A DNA stretch of 19,971 bases. Origin: Bacteroidota bacterium. GTDB taxonomy: Bacteria > Bacteroidota > Bacteroidia > Chitinophagales > Chitinophagaceae. Where the stretch lies: positions 1-19,971 of the forward strand of contig JAEZIL010000279.1 of assembly GCA_023436685.1 (NCBI GenBank), written 5' to 3'. Of the stretch, positions 1-7,700 are shown in pieces; position 1 is the stretch's first letter; every line of letters starts with the position of its first letter. Position numbers and translations under genes: made by a program. Under the pieces are notes generated by a model. That model searched no databases. It was not told the origin of the DNA and was given only the letters and a program-made list of their open reading frames with translations.

Positions 1-212
1 CCCCTATACACCGGCTCGATATTGGTTTTGATTTTATTAAACAAAAACCAAAATCTGAGCGTACATGGTCGGTAGGCCTGTTTAATGCTTATGGAAGGAG
101 AAATATTCTTTATGTCAATATAATACCGGTAGCCTCGTCAGGACAATTTCAGTTGAGTGGCCAATCTATTTTTATGTATATCCCTTATCTGAGTTACCGT
201 TTAAAATTCTAA
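1..212 (+). CDS. TonB-dependent receptor, C-terminal fragment
   Basis: The 5' end lies before the window; 69 codons plus a TAA stop are visible in the frame whose first complete codon is at 3. The translation begins PIHRLDIGFDF and ends SIFMYIPYLSYRLKF. This alternation of polar and hydrophobic residues, with aromatic residues and a terminal phenylalanine, is typical of the last beta-strands of an outer-membrane 22-stranded barrel, where the final aromatic residue serves recognition by the BAM machinery. The segment with TWSVGLFNAYGRRN is also typical of SusC/TonB-dependent receptors of Bacteroidota. The next gene starts 4 nt after the stop and encodes a DUF4249 lipoprotein, a family that usually follows a receptor of this class; this supports the assignment. 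The substrate cannot be told from this fragment. Confidence 0.8.
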   Translation, partial: PIHRLDIGFDFIKQKPKSERTWSVGLFNAYGRRNILYVNIIPVASSGQFQLSGQSIFMYIPYLSYRLKF

Positions 213-216
213 TACC

Positions 217-1242
217 TTGACCTTACATTATACCTACCTTCTGTTTCTTCTAGCCTTGCTTACATCTTGTAGCAAAAACCTGCCTCTACCGGCGGTGGAG
301 ACCAAAAATGAAATAGTGATACTAGGAGAACTGGTTGCCGGTGAAGCACCATACATAAGGGCCGGGCAAACAATGGGTATTGGTTCAAACGGAAATCAAA
401 ACCTTCAGTTGGTTAAAGACATAACTATTAAACTACAACTACAAGGTAATGAAATACAACTGACAGGAACAGAAGACTCTTTATCGGCGTCTTTACACAC
501 TATACCTTACACTGGCAATACTGTTATTCAACCCGAGCACATATATACACTTACGGCACAACAAACTAGTTTAGGTACTGCCACAGCAAATGTTATTATA
601 CCACGCCCTTTTGGTGCAAGGATCCTTAGTATTACTCCCACCCGATATGCAAACGAAGAAGTGATAAAATTCGCCATACAAATTGATGACCCGGCCGGCG
701 AAGACCTTTATGCTATTGAGTGCGTAAAACAGCAGATAGAAGTGAAGGGCAGCTTTTTATTTAAAGGCAAGTGGCTGGATATTCCTACAAACATCATCCT
801 GTATGATAGCCTTAAAAAAAACACTGAATCTTTAGACATAAGATACGACACAGTATTTTACAATGTCTTCAACAGGCAATTTTTATATACAAATGATATC
901 AATACTGATAATCTGCAAGAGAATACTACAACCAGTGCTTACCGTCGGGCATTATTGAAGGATATAAGCTTTGATGGGAGCGCTTATACTACAGAAGTAT
1001 ATGTTCGTAAAAACGATATAGCATCTTCTATTATTAATGGCCGCTATGTACTCATGATAAAATCAGTCTCAAAAGATTATTATCAGTACCTCAGCCAATA
1101 CGAAGGCATAGCCGGCTACAGCTATAGTTCATCAGATATACCTGCTACATTGAAAGGTAATATTAAAAATGGGGTAGGTATTGTAGGTGGCGTATACAAG
1201 AAAGAATTCGCTTACGTAGCGGATAATATTTATCCTTACTGA
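217..1242 (+). CDS. DUF4249-family outer-membrane lipoprotein
   Basis: A 341-residue lipoprotein. Residues 1-17 form a hydrophobic signal sequence ending in a lipobox LLTSC with the lipidated cysteine at residue 18. The body (KNEIVILGELVAGE, then TLTAQQTSLGTATANVIIP) has the beta-rich layout and conserved early segment of DUF4249 proteins, which are encoded next to TonB-dependent receptors and are thought to sit on the outer membrane as a surface partner of the receptor. The start is TTG. An in-frame stop at 202-204 lies just upstream, and the first in-frame ATG falls about 50 residues later, after the lipobox, so TTG is the only start that keeps the signal peptide. Placement 4 nt after the receptor stop implies translational coupling. 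The family call is from sequence recognition; the ligand is unknown. Confidence 0.8.
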   Translation: MTLHYTYLLFLLALLTSCSKNLPLPAVETKNEIVILGELVAGEAPYIRAGQTMGIGSNGNQNLQLVKDITIKLQLQGNEIQLTGTEDSLSASLHTIPYTGNTVIQPEHIYTLTAQQTSLGTATANVIIPRPFGARILSITPTRYANEEVIKFAIQIDDPAGEDLYAIECVKQQIEVKGSFLFKGKWLDIPTNIILYDSLKKNTESLDIRYDTVFYNVFNRQFLYTNDINTDNLQENTTTSAYRRALLKDISFDGSAYTTEVYVRKNDIASSIINGRYVLMIKSVSKDYYQYLSQYEGIAGYSYSSSDIPATLKGNIKNGVGIVGGVYKKEFAYVADNIYPY

Positions 1243-1281
1243 TAAAATGTTTGATGGCAAGGCTTTTTAGAGTTGTTAGCC

Positions 1282-1857
1282 ATGTTGACGTTGTTTCCTG
1301 AGGAGCCGATTTTACCGGAGGGATTCTCCTATTATCCTGATTTCCTGACTGAGGAAGAAGAGTTACTGTTAATTGACGCCATAACTACAGTTGAGCTGCA
1401 TACCCTGATATTTCAAGGCTTTACTGCAAAAAGAAAAGTGAAAAGCTTTGGATATGATTATAACTTTGATAAACGACAAATATCCGAAGGAGAAGCAGTA
1501 CCCACCTCATTTAGTTTTCTCCTGCAGAAAGTTGCCTCTCATCTGCAAGTACCAACGGACAGATTAGCCGAAGTATTAGTTACAGAATATCCCGTTGGTT
1601 CTGTTATCAATTGGCATCGCGACGCACCGCCTTTTGATGTTATTGTAGGCATATCATTGTTAAGTAGTTGCAAGTTCCGTTTTAGGCCATACAATAAATT
1701 GGAGCGAGAGAAGGGTTCAATTCTCTCACTAAATGTTGCACCTCGTTCTCTTTATATATTGCAGGGTAATGCCAGAAGTGATTGGGAACATAGTATCGCT
1801 CCTGTAAAAGAACTGCGGTATTCAATTACTTTGAGAACACTAAGAAATATTAATTAG
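1282..1857 (+). CDS. AlkB-type 2-oxoglutarate/Fe(II) dioxygenase
   Basis: A 191-residue protein from the ATG at 1282; an in-frame TTG at 1273 would add three residues and is less likely. AlkB enzymes oxidatively demethylate alkylated bases (1-methyladenine, 3-methylcytosine) in DNA or RNA, using Fe(II), O2 and 2-oxoglutarate. The iron ligands are visible: the HxD motif in NWHRDAPPFD (H112, D114) and the distal histidine in SDWEHSI (H170). The RYSITLR segment gives the AlkB RxxxxxR signature (R179, R185) that binds 2-oxoglutarate and shapes the active site. KSFGYDYNF near residues 54-62 matches the substrate-recognition part of bacterial AlkB homologues. Length is a little below the E. coli enzyme (about 216 residues). 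It follows the lipoprotein gene by 39 nt and converges with the hydrolase gene, leaving only 9 nt. No Ada-like partner is present, so SOS or adaptive control cannot be inferred. Confidence 0.88.
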   Translation: MLTLFPEEPILPEGFSYYPDFLTEEEELLLIDAITTVELHTLIFQGFTAKRKVKSFGYDYNFDKRQISEGEAVPTSFSFLLQKVASHLQVPTDRLAEVLVTEYPVGSVINWHRDAPPFDVIVGISLLSSCKFRFRPYNKLEREKGSILSLNVAPRSLYILQGNARSDWEHSIAPVKELRYSITLRTLRNIN

Positions 1858-1866
1858 CCCTTCAAA

Positions 1867-2604
1867 TCATAACGTTATAATCATTCCGTCGTAGGCAGTA
1901 ATTGGTTCTACTTCGTTTATATGTTCTAGCATTTCATCATCAAAATGTGTGAGTAGTAATTTTTTACAATTGATTTCAGGCAAGTGCTGTACCAAAGTTT
2001 TATAGTTAATATGCCCGCTAAACGATTTTTTGTAAAAAGTACATTCACAAATTGCTACATCGGCATTATGTAAAATTTCGGGAATTATATCTGTCCATTG
2101 TGTGTCTCCTGTATATGCTATAGTCTTGCCACTCAACTCTAGCCTTAGGCCGTGCGGTTGTGTAGCTTTACTATGACTTACAGGAAAGGATTCGATGGTA
2201 ACTCCATCGTGCGACAACTTTTGATGCCCGTCAAATTCAATAAAATCGATATCCAGCTTATGTAAAACAGATGTTCCGGGGTAAAAGAGATTGATGGCCT
2301 CGCTTATCTTCTTTCTGCCATCCGGGGGCGATACTATAGTTAGCTTCTTTTTATGGCCCGACCGCAACATATCGAGCAATACAAAAGGAATTCCGGCAAA
2401 ATGATCGCCATGAAAATGTGTTATTACAATGAAGTCTATATCACGGCTTGGCAGCTCCCACTTTTTCATGCTATATAAAGCAGTAGCACCACAGTCAAGT
2501 AATATTTGCTTGTCAACACTCTTAATATGAAAGCAAGTATTACCCCTTGCGCCTGATGAAAAGGCATCGCTACACCCCAATATCGTTACGCACACATCGT
2601 CCAT
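1867..2604 (-). CDS. MBL-fold metallohydrolase, RNase Z-like
   Basis: A 245-residue protein of the metallo-beta-lactamase fold. The two-zinc site is complete: THFHGDH gives H63, H65, D67 and H68; H144 is in PVSHS; D167 is in YTGDT; and H220 is in LLTHF. The opening ILGCSDAFSSGARGNT and the long central PHGLRLEL region resemble the RNase Z/arylsulfatase-like (ElaC) branch. It is clearly shorter than typical RNase Z (about 305 residues), and I cannot recognise the flexible-arm exosite that binds tRNA precursors, so tRNA 3' processing should not be assumed. It could be a small phosphodiesterase or another hydrolase of this branch. No signal peptide, so cytosolic. A terminator hairpin separates it from the upstream leftward operon, suggesting its own promoter within the roughly 35 nt before the ATG. 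Confidence 0.82.
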   Translation of the reverse strand: MDDVCVTILGCSDAFSSGARGNTCFHIKSVDKQILLDCGATALYSMKKWELPSRDIDFIVITHFHGDHFAGIPFVLLDMLRSGHKKKLTIVSPPDGRKKISEAINLFYPGTSVLHKLDIDFIEFDGHQKLSHDGVTIESFPVSHSKATQPHGLRLELSGKTIAYTGDTQWTDIIPEILHNADVAICECTFYKKSFSGHINYKTLVQHLPEINCKKLLLTHFDDEMLEHINEVEPITAYDGMIITL

Positions 2605-2639
2605 ACATCATAAAACAAAATAATAATGCCATATACCAT

Positions 2640-2670
2640 AAAAAAGCGCTGCTCATAGCAACGCTTTTTT
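2640..2670 (-). terminator. Intrinsic terminator ending the kinase operon
   Basis: The + strand reads six A's then GCG, an inner TGCT-cat-AGCA stem, then CGC and six T's. The A/T arms pair with one another and also give a U-run on either strand, so the hairpin can act in both directions. It lies 24 nt after the stop of the small helical protein gene and 35 nt before the hydrolase start, so its natural role is to stop leftward transcripts from the kinase operon. Arms and loop are read directly; termination itself is inferred. Confidence 0.75.
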
Positions 2671-2694
2671 ATGTCATAACACAGCAATTAAAAA

Positions 2695-3003
2695 CTATAC
2701 ATGTTTATCAGACCCACTAAAGCCTATGGACAGATATTCATCTATATACTCTATGCTAACGCTATGAATATTTCTTTTCAGTTCTTCATAATATGATGCA
2801 CCTATTTGTTCAGCCAATAGAAGTTCGGCTTTGTCGTTGAGGTTCTTTTTTAACACCTTAAGATGTTTATTGAAGAACTTCAGCCTTTCCAGTTTACTAT
2901 GTAATAAAGAGTTGTTGTTATATGCCTTCAAATGTCCACTATGTTCATCAAGAACTTGACGGGCATATTCCCTAAAATGGGAAATAGTCAGTTCAATGCT
3001 CAT
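2695..3003 (-). CDS. Small helical protein of unknown function
   Basis: I do not recognise this 102-residue protein (from the ATG at 3003; an in-frame TTG six nt upstream is possible). It is rich in Leu, Lys, Glu and His with no signal peptide or membrane segment, and its central part (KLERLKFFNKHLKVLKKNL) is an amphipathic, strongly basic helix. The C-terminus is acidic to polar. The composition suggests a soluble, mostly alpha-helical cytosolic protein. It is the last gene before a strong terminator and lies 59 nt after a small membrane protein gene, with a hairpin-forming inverted repeat in the gap, so it may be the distal gene of the two-kinase operon. Coding evidence is moderate: ATG start, reasonable residue composition, and its place between genes on the same strand. 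Confidence 0.6.
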   Translation of the reverse strand: MSIELTISHFREYARQVLDEHSGHLKAYNNNSLLHSKLERLKFFNKHLKVLKKNLNDKAELLLAEQIGASYYEELKRNIHSVSIEYIDEYLSIGFSGSDKHV

Positions 3004-3028
3004 ACGCAATTATTTTAATGATCAATAC

Positions 3029-3053
3029 GAACTGTCTATCTGTATAGCAGTTC
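3029..3053 (-). promoter_or_regulatory. Inverted repeat in leader of small helical protein gene
   Basis: Read on the + strand: GAACTG, T, CTAT, loop CTGT, ATAG, CAGTTC. This makes a 10-bp stem with one bulged nucleotide and a 4-nt loop, centred about 38 nt before the ATG of the gene that follows on the minus strand. No U-run follows on the minus strand, so it is a poor terminator for that direction. It could be an mRNA hairpin that adjusts expression of the last gene relative to the kinases, or an operator. The structure is seen; the role is inferred. Confidence 0.45.
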
Positions 3054-3062
3054 AATAAAAAA

Positions 3063-3422
3063 TTAAAACAATAGCCTGGGTGGCCCTCTTAGCTTTTTAA
3101 ATGATTTATATTCTCCGTGCAGGAAGAAGGAAACAGGGAGTAGAACTTTCTCAAGATAGCTAAATACAGCTTTTCTATAGTAGACAGCGAAATCAATATG
3201 AAACTGTATTTCACTTGCTTTATATCTTACCCTAAGCTTGGTTTTGCCCAGCTTATGAGCCGACTTAACTACATGCTGCTTTTTTTTATCAATTACATGA
3301 TACCCTGTTACGAACTTAACAGGCTCATGTAAAATCGCATTTATCTTATCGGAAAAAAAATACGCGACAACACAAAAAAAGACAATCGATATGTAGGCTT
3401 TTCCTATTTTCAATGCGCGCAA
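3063..3422 (-). CDS. Small single-pass membrane protein, unknown
   Basis: A 119-residue protein I do not recognise. Residues 9-24 (AYISIVFFCVVAYFFS) form one hydrophobic segment after a short basic N-terminus, so it is probably anchored in the inner membrane or carries an uncleaved signal. The rest is basic (many Lys, Arg and His, ending RGPPRLLF), with no Cys or recognisable motif after the membrane segment. No ATG is available before the membrane segment. The start chosen is TTG, 6 nt after the stop of the receiver-kinase gene; a second TTG three codons on would also keep the membrane segment. The close spacing implies translational coupling to the kinase gene. The start codon and the exact N-terminus are the weak points. 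Confidence 0.55.
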   Translation of the reverse strand: MRALKIGKAYISIVFFCVVAYFFSDKINAILHEPVKFVTGYHVIDKKKQHVVKSAHKLGKTKLRVRYKASEIQFHIDFAVYYRKAVFSYLEKVLLPVSFFLHGEYKSFKKLRGPPRLLF

Positions 3423-3428
3423 ACAATA

Positions 3429-4748
3429 TTAAGGTGACGAAGTTATTAAATCTGCAGAAATAGCTTCATTAAAATTCAGTGGCAAAATAATTGTAAACGT
3501 AGCACCTTCATTAGGTATAGATGAAGCGTATATGTATCCCTGGTGTTTCTCAACTATCTTTTTACAGATAGATAATCCTATGCCGGTTCCTTCAAACTGC
3601 TCAAAAGTGTGCAAGCGTTTAAAAACAGAAAAAATTTGTGAAGCATATTTTTCTTCAAAACCAATACCGTTATCTTTTACAGCTATTTTATAAAAATCTT
3701 CTTCATACTGGTCATAGCTCATACCATCTATGTACATACCTTTCAATTGTTCAGCCTCTATCGAGATTACCGGGTTAACACCAGGCCTGCTAAACTTTAA
3801 AGCATTACCCAGCAGGTTTTGGAACAATTGCTGAAACTGAACCGGTATAACTTTAAGTTTAGGCAGCTTATTATAGTTTATAGTAGCATTCTTTTGCTGA
3901 ATAAACATCTCAAGATCTGATAATACCGAAGCAACAATTTCATTTAGATCGGTTTCTACATAGCCCTCTTGCTCCATAGTAGTTCTGGAAAAATCTAGCA
4001 AGTTCTTAATTAAGGCCTGCATTCTGCCTGAGGCCCTAACCATTCTTTCTAAATGATCTATAGCATCTGCGTCTAATCTAGAACTGTATTTATCCTTTAA
4101 TCGGTTACCGAACATGATGATCTTGCGAAGGGGCTCCTGAAGATCGTGCGATGCAATAAAGGCATACCGCTCTAGTTCGCCATTGGTAGTCTTCAATTGA
4201 AGTATCTTCTCGGTTAATTGCCTGTTAAGCACATTGATCTTTTGTTCTGATATCTTCCGTTCCTCAACTTCTCTTTCTAATCTTTTGTTTGCTATTCGCA
4301 GCTTCTTCTCCTGCACTACAAGTGCCATATTTTTTTTATGCAACTCAACAAATACAGCCACCTTCATTCTTAGCAGGTCTGGATTTACAGGTTTATATAT
4401 GTAATCAACCCCACCCATTTGATACCCTTTAAAAATATTCTCATCACCGTGGTCATTAGCCGTAATAAACAATATAGGAATATGCTTCAACCTATTGCTT
4501 TGACTTATCATCTCTGCGGTTTCAAATCCGTTAAGATCGGGCATTTGCACATCCATTAAAATAATAGTAAAGTCCTGGTCTTTAAGCAATATTTTTAATG
4601 CTTCCCTGCCCGACCTTGCCTTACGTATTGTATATCCATCCTTGTCAAGTATAGTTTCCAGGGAAAACAAATTGTCTTCCCTGTCATCTACAACAAGAAC
4701 TTTTATTTCAGGATCGTGAATGATATTTTCTTCCAGCCGGTTACTCAT
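3429..4748 (-). CDS. Response regulator-histidine kinase (REC-HisKA-HATPase)
   Basis: A 439-residue cytosolic signalling protein. Order: receiver domain at about 15-130, with acidic pair D21-D22, phospho-acceptor D66 in LMDVQMPD, T96 and K119 in YKP; a coiled-coil linker at about 140-190; a HisKA domain with phospho-histidine H201 in SHDLQEPLRK; and a HATPase with N-box (LFQNLLGNALKFS), G1 (DNGIGF) and G2 (GTGIGLSI). ASHDLQEPLRK is the variant H-box common in PAS-type and bacteriophytochrome-like kinases. There is no membrane segment and no DNA-binding domain. The ATG chosen lies 4 nt after the stop of the poly-HAMP kinase; an in-frame GTG at 4772 would overlap that gene by 20 nt and is less likely. 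The layout suggests that the receiver takes a phosphoryl group, perhaps from the upstream kinase, and modulates this kinase. Its final target is not encoded nearby. Confidence 0.92.
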   Translation of the reverse strand: MSNRLEENIIHDPEIKVLVVDDREDNLFSLETILDKDGYTIRKARSGREALKILLKDQDFTIILMDVQMPDLNGFETAEMISQSNRLKHIPILFITANDHGDENIFKGYQMGGVDYIYKPVNPDLLRMKVAVFVELHKKNMALVVQEKKLRIANKRLEREVEERKISEQKINVLNRQLTEKILQLKTTNGELERYAFIASHDLQEPLRKIIMFGNRLKDKYSSRLDADAIDHLERMVRASGRMQALIKNLLDFSRTTMEQEGYVETDLNEIVASVLSDLEMFIQQKNATINYNKLPKLKVIPVQFQQLFQNLLGNALKFSRPGVNPVISIEAEQLKGMYIDGMSYDQYEEDFYKIAVKDNGIGFEEKYASQIFSVFKRLHTFEQFEGTGIGLSICKKIVEKHQGYIYASSIPNEGATFTIILPLNFNEAISADLITSSP

Positions 4749-4752
4749 TTTA

Positions 4753-7700
4753 CTATTTGTATAACCAAACACGCATTAATGATAGCAGTTGATCTATTTT
4801 TAAAGGTTTTGTGATGTAATCAGAAGCACCGGCTTCAATGCACTTTTCTCTATCGCCTTTCATAGCTTTTGCAGTAACTGCAATAATAGGCAAATTACTG
4901 TTTTTGTGTTCCCTGCGTATCTTTTGCGTGGTTTCATAACCATCCATTTCAGGCATCATTATATCCATCAGTATCATATCTATCTTACCATTTTCTGCTA
5001 ATATATCTATCGCCTCCTGTCCGCTTTCAGCGGTTATGGTATTAATATTATACTTCTCAAATGCAGTAGTTAGTGCAAATAAATTACGTACGTCATCATC
5101 TACTACCAGAATATTTTTGCTGGCTAATACATCCTCTTTCAATCGGAGATTCTCAATAATTTTCCTTTTCTCAGGTAAAAGATCCTTATGATTAATATGT
5201 AGATGCAATACAGTTTCCTCAAGTAATGATTCAATTGAATTTACATTCTTAAGTAACACCCGGTTAGCATATTGTTTTAGCTGCGCTTTTTCTTTATTAG
5301 TAAAATCTTTGGCCGAATATATAATGATGGGCATCATTTGTGTTTTTCGTGCCAGGCTTATTTCCATGATAAAGTTCATTCCGCCCATGTCGGGTAAAGT
5401 ATAATCGAGAATAACACAATCGTAATCATTATCCGCCATATACTTCAGCGCTTCCTGTCCTGTAGGGGCTATTGTAATATTTATCAACTCATTGTTTTCA
5501 AGTATTTTAGCTATCTGCGATGAGTCTATCTCATTATCTTCAACGATAAGCAGATTTTTAGGCACGCGGGATTTAAAGCGGTTAATATCACTAAACAAAT
5601 TGCTAAGCGCTTCTGTTTTCAATGGTTTAAGATGGAAACTACGTGCACCGCGCTTCATAGCTAATACCCTGTTTTCTTCGCCAGATATTATATGAACGGG
5701 AATGTGCCTGAAGTTCATATCATTTTTGAACAGATCTAATATTTTCCATCCACTACCGTCAGGCAATTTTACATCCAGCGTTACAGCACTAGGCATATAT
5801 TTATTTATAAGCTCAAACACTTCGCTGAAGCTGGTAGCTATTACAACCTTGAGATTCATTTCATGTGCCTTATCGGTCATTATTTTGGCAAAGCGTAAAT
5901 CATCTTCAACTATCAGTACTACTTTATCATTCTTGGTTATATTGTTCCTGTCATCTGAAGCCTCATTGATGATCTCGTTCACAGCTTCCATATCTCGCTC
6001 AGGTATCTTTACAGCTCCATTAGTTTTTACCGGTTTATCTTCATGCTTATGAACAATAGTATATCCGCTTACCAGAGAACTTTGTTTTTCCGGCTTTACC
6101 ATCATGGGGTTATAGTCGATAGGTAAATAAAGCGTGAAGGTACTGCCGATACCAGCTTCGCTTGTCAATTCAATAGAACCTCCCAACAACTCTGCCAAGC
6201 CCCGGCTAATGGATAGACCCAGCCCTGTTCCACCGTATTTCCTGCTGGTAGAACCTTCAGCCTGTTGAAAGGCTTCAAATATGATACCTTGTTTATCTTT
6301 AGAGATACCAATGCCGGTATCGGTAATTTCAAAGGCAACCACTTGCCTTGCTTTATCAAGGTTAGGGTTATCATTCTTCCATGTCTTATTGGCTTCGTAT
6401 ATCTTAAGCTTCACCTCTCCTTTTTCAGTAAACTTAAAGGCATTGGACAATAGATTTTTAAGTATCTGGTTCAGGCGCTGAGTATCGGTTTCCATCACAT
6501 CAGGCAGGCTACTATCCATCTCTATGCTAAACTTGAGATTCTTGCTTTCTGACACATGCTTAAATGTCGTTTCAACAAAAGATGTTATCTCGTTGAAGCG
6601 AACATTAATAAAGTCTGCAGTAATGTAACCTGACTCAATTTTCGACAGATCGAGAATATCATTGATCAACTGTATCAGATCATCTCCGCAGTTATGTATA
6701 GTACGCGCATAACGTACTTGTTTTTCAGTAAGATTACCATCGTTGTTCTCAAACAGCTCTTGCGCTAATATCAGCAGCGAATTTAGTGGTGTCCTCAACT
6801 CGTGCGACATGTTTGCCAAAAACTCAGACTTATACTTTGAAGTAAGCTGAAGCTGTTCGGCTTTTTCTTCAAGCGATTTCCTGGCTTCTTCAACCTCCTT
6901 ATTTTTATTTTCTACTTCTTCTTTTTGCTTTACAAGCAGGTGGGCTTTCTCCTGAAGCTCATCGTTTGTTATCCTTAGTTCATCTGTAAGAGATTGAGAT
7001 TGCTCTAGCAGATGTTCTGTTCTGGAGTTTGTTTCTATCGTATTTAGTACAATACCTATACTTTCTGTTAACTGGCTAAGGAAATCAAAGTGTGTTTCGT
7101 TAAATACTTCAAAAGAGGCAAGTTCAATTACGGCCTTTATCTCTTTCTCAAACAACACAGGCAATACTATTAGATTTACAGGAGCGGCACCACCCAAACC
7201 TGAGCTTATCTTTATATAATCGCCGGGAACATTATTAAGTACAATACGTTCTTTTTCAACAGCGCATTGTCCTATGAGCCCTTCACCCAGCTTAAAGTTC
7301 TTCTTAGCATTCACCACCTCTTCGTCATATGCATAGGCCGAGAAAAGCTTCAGAATATCCTGGCTTGTTTCTTCTTCCTGTTCCAGAATATAGAACATAC
7401 CCACCTGAGCATTTACCACCTGAGCCAATTCGGACAATATCCTCTTCGTTACAGTATTCAGATCTTTTTGTCCTTGCAGCATTTGTGTAAACTTCGCCAG
7501 GTTTGATTTCAGCCAGTCTTGCTCCTGGTTTCTTAATGTCGTTTCCTTCAGGTTGGCAATCATCTGGTTGATGGTATCTTTCAATGCTTCCACCTCGCCC
7601 TTAGCATCTACACGTATCATTCGTGTAAGGTCACCTTTTGTTACGGCGGATGCTACTTCAGATATTGCACGCACCTGCGTAGTAAGGTTTTCTGCCAGCT

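Noticed and set aside
1869..1878. Palindrome ATAACGTTAT between the AlkB and hydrolase genes as terminator
   Set aside because: Only a 10-bp A+T-rich palindrome without loop or U-run, lying inside the 3' end of the hydrolase gene; too weak to call.
1867..2604. Calling the metallohydrolase a true RNase Z
   Set aside because: Zinc ligands fit the broad family, but the protein is about 60 residues short and I see no tRNA-binding exosite, so only the fold-level call is safe.
4749..4772. GTG at 4772 as start of the receiver-kinase gene
   Set aside because: It would overlap the upstream gene by 20 nt with an atypical N-terminus; the ATG at 4748 sits 4 nt after the upstream stop and precedes the receiver domain well.
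5492..7506. Other + strand ORFs opposite the kinase and receiver coding region
   Set aside because: They lie wholly inside a strongly supported minus-strand gene, with no family features of their own.
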